Origin: a bacterium
Lineage (GTDB): Bacteria; Armatimonadota; UBA5829
NCBI GenBank assembly: GCA_021371935.1
Contig: JAJFVF010000013.1
Coordinates: forward strand, 310,001 to 374,000
Reading direction: 5' to 3'
Length of the DNA: 64,000 bases
The translations under genes and the position numbers were made by a program. Of the stretch, positions 1-9,165 are shown one piece after another. A model generated the notes under the pieces. It ran no database searches. It saw nothing but the letters and a program-made list of their open reading frames with translations, and was not told the DNA's origin. How positions within the stretch are numbered: position 1 is the stretch's first letter; every line of letters begins with the position of its first letter.

Positions 1-4
1 CGCA

Positions 5-412
5 ATGGTGCTTATATGCTTGGTGGCGATCCAATCATATGCTGAAACAATTGATCGCTATGACGAAAGTCAGACAGGATGGACCCCACTTTGTATGATG
101 CCGGTAGTTGATGAGCAAGATCAGGACTCATATAGTGGGGTATCACGGGCATTAGGAAACCTTTTCAGCGGATATAGAAACACACTCTCGAAGGTTCGCG
201 GACCGGTGTGCAACTTTACTCCGTCTTGTTCGAGGTTTTCACAAGAAGCGATCCAGAAATATGGCTTTGCAAAGGGACTATTGATGACAACGGATCGCTT
301 GCAAAGATGCAGTTGCTGCATCAATCCAACCTGCTATTCTCGAGGTAAGAAGCGAGATAATAACAGGTCGGTCTTCTATGATCCGGTAATCGATCATTGT
401 TCATGGCATTAG
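5..412 (+). CDS. yidD: YidD-family membrane protein insertion efficiency factor, secreted variant
   Basis: The 135-residue protein carries the YidD (DUF37) signature: CNFTPSC at residues 69-75, then SxxAIxKYG..KG and a terminal RC pair near 101. YidD proteins are small membrane-associated factors linked to YidC-dependent insertion. Standard YidD is about 70-90 residues. This one has roughly 60 extra N-terminal residues beginning with a short hydrophobic stretch that looks like the end of a signal peptide, and an unusually cysteine-rich tail (C102, C104, C105, C110). The start codon lies 5 bases from the window edge and the hydrophobic segment is short, so the true start may lie upstream. The next gene, a TPR membrane protein, starts about 80 bases downstream on the same strand. 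Family assignment is fairly secure; the role of the extended form is unknown. Confidence 0.75.
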   Translation: MVLICLVAIQSYAETIDRYDESQTGWTPLCMMPVVDEQDQDSYSGVSRALGNLFSGYRNTLSKVRGPVCNFTPSCSRFSQEAIQKYGFAKGLLMTTDRLQRCSCCINPTCYSRGKKRDNNRSVFYDPVIDHCSWH

Positions 413-493
413 ATTTCGCAAATATGCAAGTTGTGTTATATGGCAACCACTGTCCCAAGTCAGTGGTTGCTTTTCATCTGGAGGGTATCCCCT

Positions 494-1414
494 GTGTTGA
501 GTAGCAATTATAAGCGTTTGCTTGTCTGTGGTGTCGGGTTGATCATTGCATTGTGCATGTCGAATATTGCATATACATCTGAAGACAGCACTTATCAGTT
601 TGGTGTCTCGTTGTTCAACGAGAGAGATTTCTACAGAGCAGTCACCGAATTCAAGCGCTATGCATTTGAAGCAGGCACTCAAGAGGCAAAGTGCAAATCT
701 GGATATGCGGCTGCTGCTTGTTATCAGCAGGCTCGGGAATGGGCACGTGCTTGTGATGCTTGGAGCCAGTTAATATCCGAATTCCCGAATGATCCGATTG
801 TCACAGAGGCAGCTTATCGTTTAGCCGAATGTATGCTGGCAAGCGGCAATTACGATGATGCGCAAAACGTCTGTGTCCATTACGTGGAGTCCGCTCCGGC
901 GGGCAGTGATTATACCGATGATGCCGCGTTTCTCCAGGGCATTATCAAGCTCACTCGTCATGACTGGAAGGGAGCAAAGGAATGCTTTGTCCAGTTTCAA
1001 AAATCATATGTCGATAGTCCTCTGAAACCTGCGGCAAAATCACTTACTCAGAGATGCGATTTCTTTATGGCTGTGCGGCGCAAATCACCTGCAAAAGCAG
1101 CGCTCATGTCCTCAATAATTCCAGGCACAGGGCAAGGATATGCCGGGCGTGCCGGTGATGGTTGGACAGCGTTTCTTGTAAATGCAGTGTTTGCCGGCTT
1201 TGCCATTGACCGCTTCCATCGTGGTGACGACAGCGCCGGAGTTGTTTTGGGGCTATTATCATTCAGCTTTTATGCGGGCAATGTCTATGGAGCAGGCGGA
1301 GCAGCCGCTGCGAGAAACAGGGCAGATGAAGAGAAACAGATAAAGCTTGCTATGTCGGATATTCAGGCGACAGTCGCGAAGAACCTCGGCCATCCAGACC
1401 GCTTGCACCCATAA
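494..1414 (+). CDS. TPR-containing membrane protein, partner of YidD
   Basis: A 306-residue protein. I start it at the GTG at 494 rather than the ATG at 431 because GGAGGG at 480-485 is a good ribosome binding site and the protein then begins with a normal signal anchor (basic NYKR followed by a hydrophobic run). Residues about 30-190 form TPR/BamD-like helices (FNERDFYRAVTEF, AYRLAECML). The C-terminal third has the motif PGTGQGYAGRAGDG followed by two hydrophobic segments (near WTAFLVNAVFAGF and VVLGLLSFSFYAG). This arrangement of TPRs plus a PGxGQxYxGRxxDG membrane module next to YidD suggests a role in envelope protein handling. That role is inferred from context only. Confidence 0.65.
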   Translation: MLSSNYKRLLVCGVGLIIALCMSNIAYTSEDSTYQFGVSLFNERDFYRAVTEFKRYAFEAGTQEAKCKSGYAAAACYQQAREWARACDAWSQLISEFPNDPIVTEAAYRLAECMLASGNYDDAQNVCVHYVESAPAGSDYTDDAAFLQGIIKLTRHDWKGAKECFVQFQKSYVDSPLKPAAKSLTQRCDFFMAVRRKSPAKAALMSSIIPGTGQGYAGRAGDGWTAFLVNAVFAGFAIDRFHRGDDSAGVVLGLLSFSFYAGNVYGAGGAAAARNRADEEKQIKLAMSDIQATVAKNLGHPDRLHP

Positions 1415-1421
1415 ATGTTTT

Positions 1422-1441
1422 GCCCTCCCATTTGGGAGGGC
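1422..1441. terminator. Perfect hairpin between convergent genes, possible terminator
   Basis: GCCCTCCC and GGGAGGGC form an 8-bp GC-rich stem around an ATTT loop, 8 bases after the TPR gene stop and 60 bases before the end of the convergent glycosyltransferase gene. There is no clear T tract on either side, so terminator function is plausible but not certain. Confidence 0.45.
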
Positions 1442-1503
1442 TAGTCTCCAGACAAACAGTGATGCAAAATGGAATAGCATTGAGAAGTCGATCTGAGCTT
1501 ACT

Positions 1504-2568
1504 TTATAAATTCAGCGCCGTCTCAACCTCCGCCGCACGGCGCGCATATGTATGATCGGTGATTACCCTCTCATACGCCGCCTTGCCAATCGCGAGTGCA
1601 CGCGCCTGGTTCATCTCACGCATATGATGAGCAACATCAGCTCCACTTTGAGCAGTCAATATCTCTTTTCCCGGCTCGAAGAACCTTTCCAGGCCGTCCC
1701 ATCGTTCAGTTATGATACATGCTCCGGCAGCGGCAGCCTGAAACACCCTGGCTGTGGGTGAAAACCCATAATGCGCAACGGCCTCCCATGCCACATTCAG
1801 GATCATCAGCGGACTGCTGTTGAATGCGTTTACATCCCATGAATATATTTCGCCTACCGGTTTCACATTGTCGGGCATCTGCCTGCTCCCCCACCCGCTT
1901 CCCGCAAGCATGAATTTGGAATAAGGCATCTCGCGCGCCGCGCCAAAGAAGAACTCATCGACCCGTAACTCACGCCCAGGCAGCCTGTCCCCGTGAAAAC
2001 CCAGATCAGCCTTAAAGCGTTCCTCAGGGCTGACATGGTGATGAGTTTTCGGATCTATCGCACTATGTATGGCGGCAGTTTTTCTTGCACCCAATGCTGC
2101 ATATGCATTCCGAACGGCATCGCCGCCGTTATGAGTTAGTATCAGGTCATATCCGGATATCTTCGCGCGAAATGGATCGTTCGGATTCTTTTCAATGCGG
2201 TCGAGCGTGATCGGCGCATCCATGTCCCAAAATACACAGACGCAGTCAGGGCGTTTCATACATGGAATGGCTGCCTCCAGCAGTTCGTCGAAAATTCTTA
2301 TTCCACTGGCTTTCACCACAACATCAGCATCACGTGCATCGTCCAGAGCACTGCGCACTCCGTCCTCGCCCTCAGCCGAATAAACGACAACTCTTGCCCA
2401 GTCCGGCTCATCCAGATCACGATGCTGACTGCGGTCGAATGCGTCGGGTTCATAAAATGTAATAGAATGTCCGCGGTCATGCAGCGCTCGGATAATGCCG
2501 CGCAAATATGCCGCGGGCGGATTGAAATGCGAAGAAAGCAGACTCGATCCAAAGAAAGCAATCTTCAT
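1504..2568 (-). CDS. CgeB-like glycosyltransferase family protein
   Basis: A 354-residue cytoplasmic protein that begins MKIAFFGSSLLSSHFNPPAAYLRG, a Rossmann start typical of GT-B glycosyltransferases. The C-terminal half (NVAWEAVAHYGFSPTARVFQ, AAAGACIITERWDGLERFF, then a GKEIL segment) resembles the Glyco_trans_1_2 / CgeB (spore maturation protein) family, which transfers sugars to proteins or polysaccharides. Acceptor and donor cannot be told from sequence. It stands alone on the minus strand between convergent and divergent neighbours. The family call is good; the pathway is unknown. Confidence 0.7.
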   Translation of the reverse strand: MKIAFFGSSLLSSHFNPPAAYLRGIIRALHDRGHSITFYEPDAFDRSQHRDLDEPDWARVVVYSAEGEDGVRSALDDARDADVVVKASGIRIFDELLEAAIPCMKRPDCVCVFWDMDAPITLDRIEKNPNDPFRAKISGYDLILTHNGGDAVRNAYAALGARKTAAIHSAIDPKTHHHVSPEERFKADLGFHGDRLPGRELRVDEFFFGAAREMPYSKFMLAGSGWGSRQMPDNVKPVGEIYSWDVNAFNSSPLMILNVAWEAVAHYGFSPTARVFQAAAAGACIITERWDGLERFFEPGKEILTAQSGADVAHHMREMNQARALAIGKAAYERVITDHTYARRAAEVETALNL

Positions 2569-2640
2569 ATCATAACCTCCGTCTGACGGGCAGTATTACC
2601 AGACAGTATAACCCCCAAACACTCATTCGGCAACGATGAC

Positions 2641-2669
2641 TTGATTTACGCTCATAAAGTTACTATAAT
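2641..2669 (+). promoter_or_regulatory. Sigma-70-type promoter for the TIM-barrel isomerase gene
   Basis: TTGATT at 2641-2646 and TATAAT at 2664-2669 are separated by exactly 17 bases, about 37 bases before the ATG at 2706. A GGAGG ribosome binding site at 2691-2695 follows. Confidence 0.6.
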
Positions 2670-2705
2670 TCCTGTTAATGGCGATCAAGCGGAGGCAGAA
2701 ATCAT

Positions 2706-3671
2706 ATGAAGATAGGCGTATTTGAAGTGCTATTTGCCGGACAGCCGTTCGACAAGGCTCTGGACTATATAGCAGCCTCAGGCGTAGAAATGATAGAACT
2801 GGGCTGCGGCAACTATCCGGGAAATGCACACTGCAATGTCGATGAGCTTCTCGGAAACACCAGTGCTCAGAAAGCACTGCTCGATGCCGTAAACTCACGA
2901 GGACTCCAGATCAGCGCACTGTCATGCCATGGCAATCCCGTGCATCCGAACAAAGACTTCGCCGCCAAGGATCGCGACACGTTCAACAAGACAGTCAAAC
3001 TGGCGAAAGAACTCGAGGTCGGAGTGGTCAATAACTTTTCCGGCTGTCCGGGCGATGGACCCAATGCGACAAGGCCGAACTGGGTAACATGCGCATGGCC
3101 GCCGGACTATGTCGATATACTGAACTGGCAGTGGAACGAAGTCCTGATACCATACTGGCGTGAGCAGGCTAAATTCCTTAAAGATAACGGCGTCAAGGTC
3201 GCTCTGGAGATGCATCCGGGCTTTTGTGTATATAACGTGGAGACCATGCTCAAGCTGCGTGACGCATGCGGTGACTTCATAGGCTGCAATTTTGACCCGA
3301 GCCATCTCTTTTGGAACGGTGTCGACCCGTGCATGGCGATCCGCACGCTGGGCGACGCGATATTCCATGCGCACGCCAAGGACTGCCGTATTGATGAGCA
3401 CAACACATCCATCAACGGCTGCAACGACACAAAAAACTACGGCGATGTGCTCGGCAGAAGCTGGGTATTCCGCACTATAGGCTATGGGCATGACCTGCAT
3501 GTGTGGAAAGACATCGTGAGCACTCTGCGGTCGGTCGGCTATGATTTCGTCCTCTCCATAGAACATGAAGACGGCTTGATGTCCGTCAACGAAGGCTTCC
3601 AAAAGGCAGTCTCCCTGCTCAAAGAAGCAACCATCACTCAGCAGCCCTGCGAAATGTGGTGGAGCAACTAA
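2706..3671 (+). CDS. Sugar phosphate isomerase/epimerase (AP endonuclease 2-type TIM barrel)
   Basis: The 321-residue protein begins MKIGVFEVLFAGQPF and shows the xylose isomerase-like TIM-barrel pattern (GVEMIELGCGNYPG; DNGVKVALEMHPGFC with a metal-ligand Glu; GCNFDPSHLFWNG with Asp and His; HAHAKDC; SIEHEDGLM). The divalent metal site therefore looks intact. Such enzymes interconvert keto/aldo sugars or epimerise sugar derivatives; the substrate is not predictable. The start is fixed by GGAGG at 2691-2695, and a consensus promoter lies just upstream. Its own terminator is not obvious. The next gene has its own promoter, so this is probably a monocistronic unit. A second, distinct member of the fold is encoded at 38397-39176. 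Confidence 0.8.
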   Translation: MKIGVFEVLFAGQPFDKALDYIAASGVEMIELGCGNYPGNAHCNVDELLGNTSAQKALLDAVNSRGLQISALSCHGNPVHPNKDFAAKDRDTFNKTVKLAKELEVGVVNNFSGCPGDGPNATRPNWVTCAWPPDYVDILNWQWNEVLIPYWREQAKFLKDNGVKVALEMHPGFCVYNVETMLKLRDACGDFIGCNFDPSHLFWNGVDPCMAIRTLGDAIFHAHAKDCRIDEHNTSINGCNDTKNYGDVLGRSWVFRTIGYGHDLHVWKDIVSTLRSVGYDFVLSIEHEDGLMSVNEGFQKAVSLLKEATITQQPCEMWWSN

Positions 3672-3755
3672 TTTAGTATTTGGGATTTTGTATTGAGTAT
3701 TTGGATTGTGTGGGGCGATATATTAATGTACCGGATTTCCCTCATGTCTCGTTGT

Positions 3756-3784
3756 TTGTGACGAGAATGTGAGTGTGTTATAAT
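3756..3784 (+). promoter_or_regulatory. Sigma-70-type promoter of ilvE
   Basis: TTGTGA (3756-3761) and a perfect TATAAT (3779-3784) are 17 bases apart. Transcription would begin near 3791, giving a leader of only about 15 bases that contains AGGAG before the ATG at 3806. No room exists for an attenuator or T-box. Confidence 0.6.
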
Positions 3785-3805
3785 AATATCATCAGGAGCA
3801 TTTCA

Positions 3806-4672
3806 ATGGATAAGTGGGTTTTTCTTAATGGCGATTTTGTGCGTTCAGAGGACGCACATCTCTCGATCTACGATCACGGCTTTCTCTATGGAGACGGCGC
3901 ATTCGAGGGCATCAGGGCATACAACGGGCGTGCTTTCAAGCTAAAAGAGCATGTTTCGCGGCTCTACAATTCTCTGAAGGCGCTGGCAATCGAGATGCCG
4001 ATGGATCAAGCCAAATTCGCAGGTAGTGTCGAAAAGCTCCTGGAAATGAATGAGGTCACCGACGGCTATATCCGCGTCAGTATTTCTCGCGGTCTGGCTC
4101 TTGGCCTCGATCCCAAAAATATAAAGGGTGAGGCGACAGTCGTTGTCTCGACGGACAAACTCTCGCTCTATCCTCAGTCGATGTATGATAACGGCCTGGA
4201 AGTGGTCACAGTGGCGACAAGGGTCGCAAATCCTCAGGTCCTGGAGCCGAGGATCAAGTCCCTTGGCAAGTATGTCTGCAACATTCAGGCGAAACTCGAA
4301 GCCAACCATGTGGGCGCCGGTGAAGGTCTTATGCTCACTGAGGACGGCCATGTCGCTGAGTGCACGGGAGACAATATCTTCTTTATAAAAGACGGCGTCG
4401 TGAACACTCCTGCCGCACATCTGGGCATCCTCGAGGGCATAACCAGGCAGACGGCTATGTATTTACTCGGAGAGATGGGGATCAAAGTTGTCGAAGGGAT
4501 ATATACACGCTTCGACCTCTATTCGGCTGATGAAGCATTCCTTACTGGGACAGCCGCGGAAGTCATCCCGATGGTCAAGCTTGATAACAGGGCAATAGGC
4601 GATGGAACACCCGGACCGATCACAAAGAAACTGATGAAGGTGTTCCACGAATACGCATCAAGTCAGGCTTAA
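3806..4672 (+). CDS. ilvE: Branched-chain amino acid aminotransferase
   Basis: A 288-residue fold-type IV PLP enzyme. It transfers the amino group between glutamate and the branched-chain 2-oxo acids, the last step in leucine, isoleucine and valine synthesis. The N-terminus VFLNGDFVRSEDAHLSIYDHG with FLYGDGAFEGIRAYNG is the class IV signature. The PLP lysine is expected in RIKSLGKYVCN (about residue 150), and AECTGDNIFFI follows as in IlvE. I use the ATG at 3806 because AGGAG at 3794-3798 precedes it; the longer in-frame start at 3773 would lie upstream of the predicted transcription start. D-amino acid aminotransferase is the main alternative, but the EGIRAYNG region and length favour IlvE. 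Confidence 0.88.
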   Translation: MDKWVFLNGDFVRSEDAHLSIYDHGFLYGDGAFEGIRAYNGRAFKLKEHVSRLYNSLKALAIEMPMDQAKFAGSVEKLLEMNEVTDGYIRVSISRGLALGLDPKNIKGEATVVVSTDKLSLYPQSMYDNGLEVVTVATRVANPQVLEPRIKSLGKYVCNIQAKLEANHVGAGEGLMLTEDGHVAECTGDNIFFIKDGVVNTPAAHLGILEGITRQTAMYLLGEMGIKVVEGIYTRFDLYSADEAFLTGTAAEVIPMVKLDNRAIGDGTPGPITKKLMKVFHEYASSQA

Positions 4673-4710
4673 AGTCAAAAAGTTGGAAAGTTAATACGTA
4701 TATTTGTTTG

Positions 4711-4733
4711 GGCGCGATATCCGATCGCGCCCC
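4711..4733. repeat. Short GC palindrome after ilvE, related to one at about 63392
   Basis: GGGCGCGATATCCGATCGCGCCC is an imperfect inverted repeat between ilvE and mcsA. A close relative (GGGCGCGATTTCCGATCGCG) lies at about 63391-63410 upstream of the hydrogenase operon, so it belongs to a dispersed repeat. It could also act as a weak terminator for ilvE, although no T tract follows. Confidence 0.4.
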
Positions 4734-4795
4734 CAGAAAATATTAATGTGAGTGGTAATACGTTGTGACGAAACTGCGTCGCGACGGAGGTTTCT

Positions 4796-5161
4796 TTGAT
4801 AAGTGACCCCGTAAAATGCGAGATTTGCGCCGACAGACCTGCAAAGCTGGTCATGGTCAGGCGTAAGGGCGAGGATATTTGCCGGACGTTCGTTTGTCAG
4901 GACTGTGCAAACGAACGGACAAGGCTTTACTCGATCTCAGGACTGAACATCGACCGGATAGTCTCGACTGTACAAAAGTCAGAAACACCCGAGTCGGCTG
5001 CATATAGCTGCAGGCTCTGTGGAACGACTCTGGCCGATATCGTAGTCGACGGCAAACCCGGATGCTGTCTATGTTATGCACGCTTTGCCGGTGAGATTGA
5101 GCATGCGTTGAAATCTGCCCAGGGCAACACATTTCATATTGGTAAAACTCTCGAAAGATGA
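4796..5161 (+). CDS. mcsA: McsA-like zinc protein, activator of the McsB arginine kinase (short form)
   Basis: A 121-residue protein with four CxxC zinc knuckles (CEIC, CQDC, CRLC, CCLC) and the McsA-type tail HALKSAQGNTFHIGKTLER. McsA activates McsB and helps target substrates to ClpCP. Canonical McsA is about 180 residues with a C-terminal UVR helical pair. This copy stops where that segment would begin, so it has the zinc domain only. The start is a TTG at 4796, chosen because GGAGG at 4786-4790 sits 5 bases upstream. Its stop codon overlaps the mcsB start by 4 bases (ATGA), implying translational coupling. No ctsR repressor gene precedes it. Confidence 0.82.
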   Translation: MISDPVKCEICADRPAKLVMVRRKGEDICRTFVCQDCANERTRLYSISGLNIDRIVSTVQKSETPESAAYSCRLCGTTLADIVVDGKPGCCLCYARFAGEIEHALKSAQGNTFHIGKTLER

Positions 5162-6189
5162 GTGAAATAGTCCCCGACTGGATCAAGGGCGACGGTCCCG
5201 ACGCCGATGTTGTAATCTCCACCAGAGCAAGACTGGCCAGAAGCCTGGCGGACTACCCGTTTCCATCTCGCGCCAGCGGGGAAGATTTATCCATGGTGAT
5301 ATCCGAAGTGCGCGGTGCCAGTTCGGGACTTAGGGAACGTTTTCCCAAGCTCAAGCTGATAAACATTGACAAACTCGGCAAGCAAGAGAAATTTTTCCTG
5401 CTTGATTCACATATGGCAAGCGTGGAACAAATAAGTGGCGGTCATGGCCGCGCAATCATACTAGAGCCGAGCGCCGCGCTTTCCATAATGATTAATGAGG
5501 AAGATCATATCCGGCTGCAGTCTGTTGCGTCGGGTCTGGCATGCGAAAAGGCATGGGAACTGGTCGACTGGGCGGATGATATTCTTGCAGAGGGGTTGAA
5601 TTACGGCCATTCGGGAAAGTATGGATATCTAACCGCGAGCCTGAGCAATGTCGGGACGGGGCTTAGAATATCGACCATGATGCACCTGGCCGGGCTTGCT
5701 CTGAAACATAAGGTCAATACTCAGCTCAGAGCTGCATATGACCTTGGAGTGTCGATCAGGGGTCTCTTCGGTGAAGGGACCAGATGGCTTGGAGACATGT
5801 TCCAGGTCTCCAATGAAGTCACTCTCGGGATCAGTGAGAAAGAAATTATCGAGAGAGTCCGGTCCGTCGCGCAATATTTACTTGCCGAAGAAAGGCTTGC
5901 GCGGAAGGAACTATTGAACGAACAGAGAAGTCGTTTGTTGGATATCGCGCGCAGATCATTGGATACGCTAAAGAGTGCGATGTCTGTGAAGCCGCAGGAT
6001 GCGGTGACTCATATGTCCCCCATCCGTCTTGCGAGCGCACTGGGTTTGACAATCAACTGCACCGGCTCATTGATGAATGAGCTTCTTGTGGGGATGCAGG
6101 CAGGTGCGGGTGATGACGGCGGCGTGAGCATAGAGCGCGCGGCTTTTCTCAGAAAGAAATTGGCTGATGTGCACATAATATCCGGCTAG
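5158..6189 (+). CDS. mcsB: Protein arginine kinase McsB, with the conserved active-site Cys replaced by Ser
   Basis: A 343-residue phosphagen-kinase-fold protein. McsB phosphorylates arginines on proteins, marking them for ClpC-ClpP. Family features seen: DVVISTRARLARSL (nucleotide-binding arginines), NEEDHIRLQ (catalytic Glu loop), NVGTGLR, RGLFGEGTRWLGDMFQVSN and EVTLGISEKEI. In place of the usual TSCPTNVGTG loop the protein reads TASLSNVGTG. The cysteine that is conserved in phosphagen kinases (Cys167 in Bacillus McsB) is therefore Ser, and the following Pro is Leu. It overlaps mcsA by 4 bases. A 362-base gap filled by a repeat separates it from clpC. It is probably an active or regulatory McsB; the substitution makes activity worth testing. 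Confidence 0.88.
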   Translation: MSEIVPDWIKGDGPDADVVISTRARLARSLADYPFPSRASGEDLSMVISEVRGASSGLRERFPKLKLINIDKLGKQEKFFLLDSHMASVEQISGGHGRAIILEPSAALSIMINEEDHIRLQSVASGLACEKAWELVDWADDILAEGLNYGHSGKYGYLTASLSNVGTGLRISTMMHLAGLALKHKVNTQLRAAYDLGVSIRGLFGEGTRWLGDMFQVSNEVTLGISEKEIIERVRSVAQYLLAEERLARKELLNEQRSRLLDIARRSLDTLKSAMSVKPQDAVTHMSPIRLASALGLTINCTGSLMNELLVGMQAGAGDDGGVSIERAAFLRKKLADVHIISG

Positions 6190-6551
6190 CTCGGGTATAC
6201 TGATTGTGCCGTATTGAACTTGTAAACATATGCGACCGTCTAAAAAAGTAAAGATTTCAGAGGTAATTGCAAAAGTCATCAACTCTGTCATTTCGAGCGT
6301 AGCGAGAAATCTGCTGTTACAGCGTAAGGTTCAAAGCAGATTCCTCACTAATCCGAATTGCGGCTACATCTCGACAAATAATATACTGCAATTCGGATTA
6401 TAAGTTCGGAATGACAAAAATTAAGACGTTCTCTCGTTTCGCAATTGGCTCTTCAAATATATCGTTTCACGAGGATTTTATAAAATACTCAATATAAAAT
6501 CCAATATACTCAATTATCAGGATCCCATATGTAAAGGGGGGAAACTATAAG
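6190..6551. repeat. Intergenic region mcsB-clpC holding a 131-bp palindromic element
   Basis: No gene is seen in this 362-base gap. Positions 6286-6416 form an element whose ends are imperfect inverted repeats (TGTCATTTCGA / TCGGAATGACA), with an inner pair AATCCGAATTG / CAATTCGGATT at about 6350 and 6391. The ends match the widespread GTCATTCCGAGCG...GCGAGGAATC bacterial repeat, fragments of which recur at 41283-41312 and 53820-53862. An AT-rich AATACTCAATA segment (6485-6495), another dispersed motif here, precedes the clpC ribosome binding site AAGGGGGG. Confidence 0.6.
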
Positions 6552-9026
6552 ATGTGGCAAAGATTTACCGAACGAGCACGCAGAGTGGTGTTTTTCGCGC
6601 AGGAAGAAGCGGGTAGGTTGGGAGAGAATTATGTCTCCACAGAGCATCTGCTTCTGGGTCTTGTGCGCGAAAACGACAGCGTAGCCGCCAGGATTCTGGA
6701 TAGGATGGGCGTAAGTCTTGGCAGGATTCGCTCCGATATCGAGCGCCAGGTCACACGAGGTGACGGGCGTCTGGGGCAGGATATGCAGCTTACTCCCAGG
6801 GCAAAACGAGTCATAGACCTTGCATATGACGAAGCAAGGAATCTGAACAATAATTATATCGGCACTGAACACCTGCTCCTTGGTCTGATACGCGAGGGAG
6901 AAGGAATGGCTGCCCGCGTTCTGCAGAGACTTGGAGTGGACCTCGAACGAACTCGCAGAGAGGTGATGAACTTGCAGGACGGAGAGACAACAGCTATTAC
7001 CTCGACCCGCACACGTTCCAGGACGCCTACTTTGGATGAGTTCGGCAGAGACTACACCGAGCTTGCCAGACAGGAGAAGCTGGACCCATGCATCGGGCGC
7101 GACAATGAGATCGAGCGTGTGGTGCAGATACTCTCGCGCAGAACAAAGAACAACCCATGTCTTATAGGCGAACCTGGCGTCGGCAAGACTGCCATCGCCG
7201 AGGGGCTTGCTCAGAGGATCATCAGCGGAGATACGCCTGAGACCCTCAAAGACAAGCGGATTGTCGCGCTGGACCTTGCGGGGCTGGTCGCGGGAACCAA
7301 GTATCGTGGTGAGTTTGAAGAGAGAATGAAGCGCGTCATGGAGGAGGTCCGCAAGGCCGCCGGTGAGGTGATCCTCTTTATCGACGAGCTGCATACACTC
7401 GTCGGCGCGGGTGCTGCTGAGGGCGCTATAGACGCATCCAATATACTCAAGCCTGCCCTGGCGCGGGGCGAACTGCAGTGTATCGGCGCGACTACAATGG
7501 ACGAATATCGCAAGTATATCGAGCGTGATGCAGCGCTTGAGCGCAGGTTCCAGCCGGTGCAGGTTCGTGAGCCGAGCATAGACGAGACGATTCAGATTCT
7601 TAAGGGTCTGCGTGACCGCTATGAGAAACATCACAGCGTAACAATCGAGGATATCGCGTTGATATCAGCAGCGCAGCTCTCCGACAGATATATCACGGAC
7701 AGAGCGCTGCCGGACAAGGCTATTGATCTGATCGATGAAGCATCATCCAGGGTCAGATTGCGGTTAGCGATGCCACCTGCTGAGCTAAGGCATGCGAAGC
7801 AGGAGTTGACAGGCATACAGTCTGAGCTTAATTCGATCCCAGCCGGGTCTAACTATGACCAGGCCGCCGAACTCAGAGCCAAAGAGCATGACATCAGTGA
7901 GAAGATCGATGAACTCGACCGCAAATGGAAAGAAGATAAGGCGAGCCAGCCATCTGTAGTAAACGAAGACGAAATCGCTCATATTGTCTACAGTTGGACG
8001 GGAATCCCGGTCTCAAGGCTGGTCGAAGGCGAGTCGAGCAAGCTGCTCAAGATGGAGGATGTCCTCCATGGCAGACTGATCGGTCAGCACGATGCCGTTG
8101 TTGCGGTTTCAAAGGCTATAAGGAGAGCGCGCTCGGGCATGAAGGACCCGAAGAGGCCGATGGGCAGCTTCGTGTTCCTTGGACCTACAGGCGTAGGAAA
8201 GACCGAGCTTGCCAGAGCGCTGGCGCAGTATCTGTTCGAGACTGAAGACGCGATCATTCGTATCGATATGTCCGAGTATATGGAGCGCTTCTCCGTATCC
8301 AGACTGGTCGGTGCGCCTCCTGGATATGTCGGTTATGATGAGGGCGGTCAGCTCACAGAGGCAGTTCGTCGAAGACCGTATTCAGTGGTGCTCTTGGACG
8401 AGATCGAGAAGGCGCATCCAGAGGTCTTCAACATCCTGCTTCAGGTAATGGAGGACGGCAGGCTTACGGACTCGCAGGGTCGGATCGTGGACTTCAAGAA
8501 CACGATCATAATCATGACCAGCAACATCGGCGCTCAGTCGATCCAGGGCGGACCGGGAATCGGTTTCAGGCCTGAAGAGTCGCCTGCGGAGTCTGAGCGT
8601 GCCTATGAGTCCATGAAGCACCGCATCACCGAAGAGATGAAGCGGACATTCAGACCTGAGTTCCTGAACCGTGTTGATGATGTCATAGTATTCCATCAGC
8701 TCACGCGGGATGAAATTCTGAAGATCGTCGATCTGATGGTGAACCGTGTTAGTCAGCAGGTATCCGGTCAGGGTATGGAACTCGAGGTCACACGTGAGGT
8801 CAGGGAACTGCTTGGGGCAGAAGGTTTTGATCCTCAGTTCGGCGCAAGACCGCTGCGACGCGCCGTTCAAAGACTGATTGAAGACCCATTGGCGGAAGAA
8901 ATTCTGCTCGGGCGATTCACCGCCGGAGACACGGTCCGTGCGGAACTCGAGGACGGCAAGATATTCTTCACCAAGGAAGCCGATTTGAAGGCTCTGCCTG
9001 TGGAGAGTCAATCAGCGTCTTCGTAA
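6552..9026 (+). CDS. clpC: ATP-dependent Clp protease ATP-binding subunit ClpC
   Basis: A full-length 824-residue class I Hsp100 unfoldase. It has two N-terminal Clp repeats (residues 1-150, STEHLLLGL and GTEHLLLGL), AAA1 with Walker [10 protein letters not shown] and Walker B ILFIDELH (about 210-290), and a middle helical UVR/M domain around 415-465 ([20 protein letters not shown]) that distinguishes ClpC from ClpA. AAA2 has [15 protein letters not shown] and [13 protein letters not shown]. The C-terminal D2-small domain ends [22 protein letters not shown]. With McsA and McsB upstream it forms the arginine-phosphate-directed protein quality control system. The strong SD AAGGGGGG lies at 6532-6540. 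A perfect terminator follows. Confidence 0.96.
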   Translation: MWQRFTERARRVVFFAQEEAGRLGENYVSTEHLLLGLVRENDSVAARILDRMGVSLGRIRSDIERQVTRGDGRLGQDMQLTPRAKRVIDLAYDEARNLNNNYIGTEHLLLGLIREGEGMAARVLQRLGVDLERTRREVMNLQDGETTAITSTRTRSRTPTLDEFGRDYTELARQEKLDPCIGRDNEIERVVQILSRRTKNNPCLIGEPGVGKTAIAEGLAQRIISGDTPETLKDKRIVALDLAGLVAGTKYRGEFEERMKRVMEEVRKAAGEVILFIDELHTLVGAGAAEGAIDASNILKPALARGELQCIGATTMDEYRKYIERDAALERRFQPVQVREPSIDETIQILKGLRDRYEKHHSVTIEDIALISAAQLSDRYITDRALPDKAIDLIDEASSRVRLRLAMPPAELRHAKQELTGIQSELNSIPAGSNYDQAAELRAKEHDISEKIDELDRKWKEDKASQPSVVNEDEIAHIVYSWTGIPVSRLVEGESSKLLKMEDVLHGRLIGQHDAVVAVSKAIRRARSGMKDPKRPMGSFVFLGPTGVGKTELARALAQYLFETEDAIIRIDMSEYMERFSVSRLVGAPPGYVGYDEGGQLTEAVRRRPYSVVLLDEIEKAHPEVFNILLQVMEDGRLTDSQGRIVDFKNTIIIMTSNIGAQSIQGGPGIGFRPEESPAESERAYESMKHRITEEMKRTFRPEFLNRVDDVIVFHQLTRDEILKIVDLMVNRVSQQVSGQGMELEVTREVRELLGAEGFDPQFGARPLRRAVQRLIEDPLAEEILLGRFTAGDTVRAELEDGKIFFTKEADLKALPVESQSASS

Positions 9027-9053
9027 GATGGCACAGGCAACAACAAAACAAAA

Positions 9054-9085
9054 GCGCACCCAGCCAAAAGTTGGGTGCGCTTTTT
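9054..9085 (+). terminator. Intrinsic terminator of clpC
   Basis: GCGCACCCAGC and GTTGGGTGCGC form a long GC-rich stem (loop CAAAA) followed directly by TTTTTG, 28 bases after the clpC stop. Confidence 0.9.
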
Positions 9086-9165
9086 GTATGTATTGGCGAT
9101 AGCAATGCGCTGTCATCACAGCCGGATTCTGAGATACATACCACAATCCAGAAATGATGCTTTGC

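Noticed and set aside
2922-3602. A 226-codon minus-strand frame inside the TIM-barrel gene at 2706
   Set aside because: The plus-strand gene has promoter, SD and metal-site motifs; the antisense frame has none of these.
6510-7634. A 374-codon open frame on the minus strand inside clpC
   Set aside because: It runs antisense through the highly conserved N-terminal and AAA1 region of ClpC, has no recognisable motifs and no ribosome binding site; it is a shadow of the real gene.
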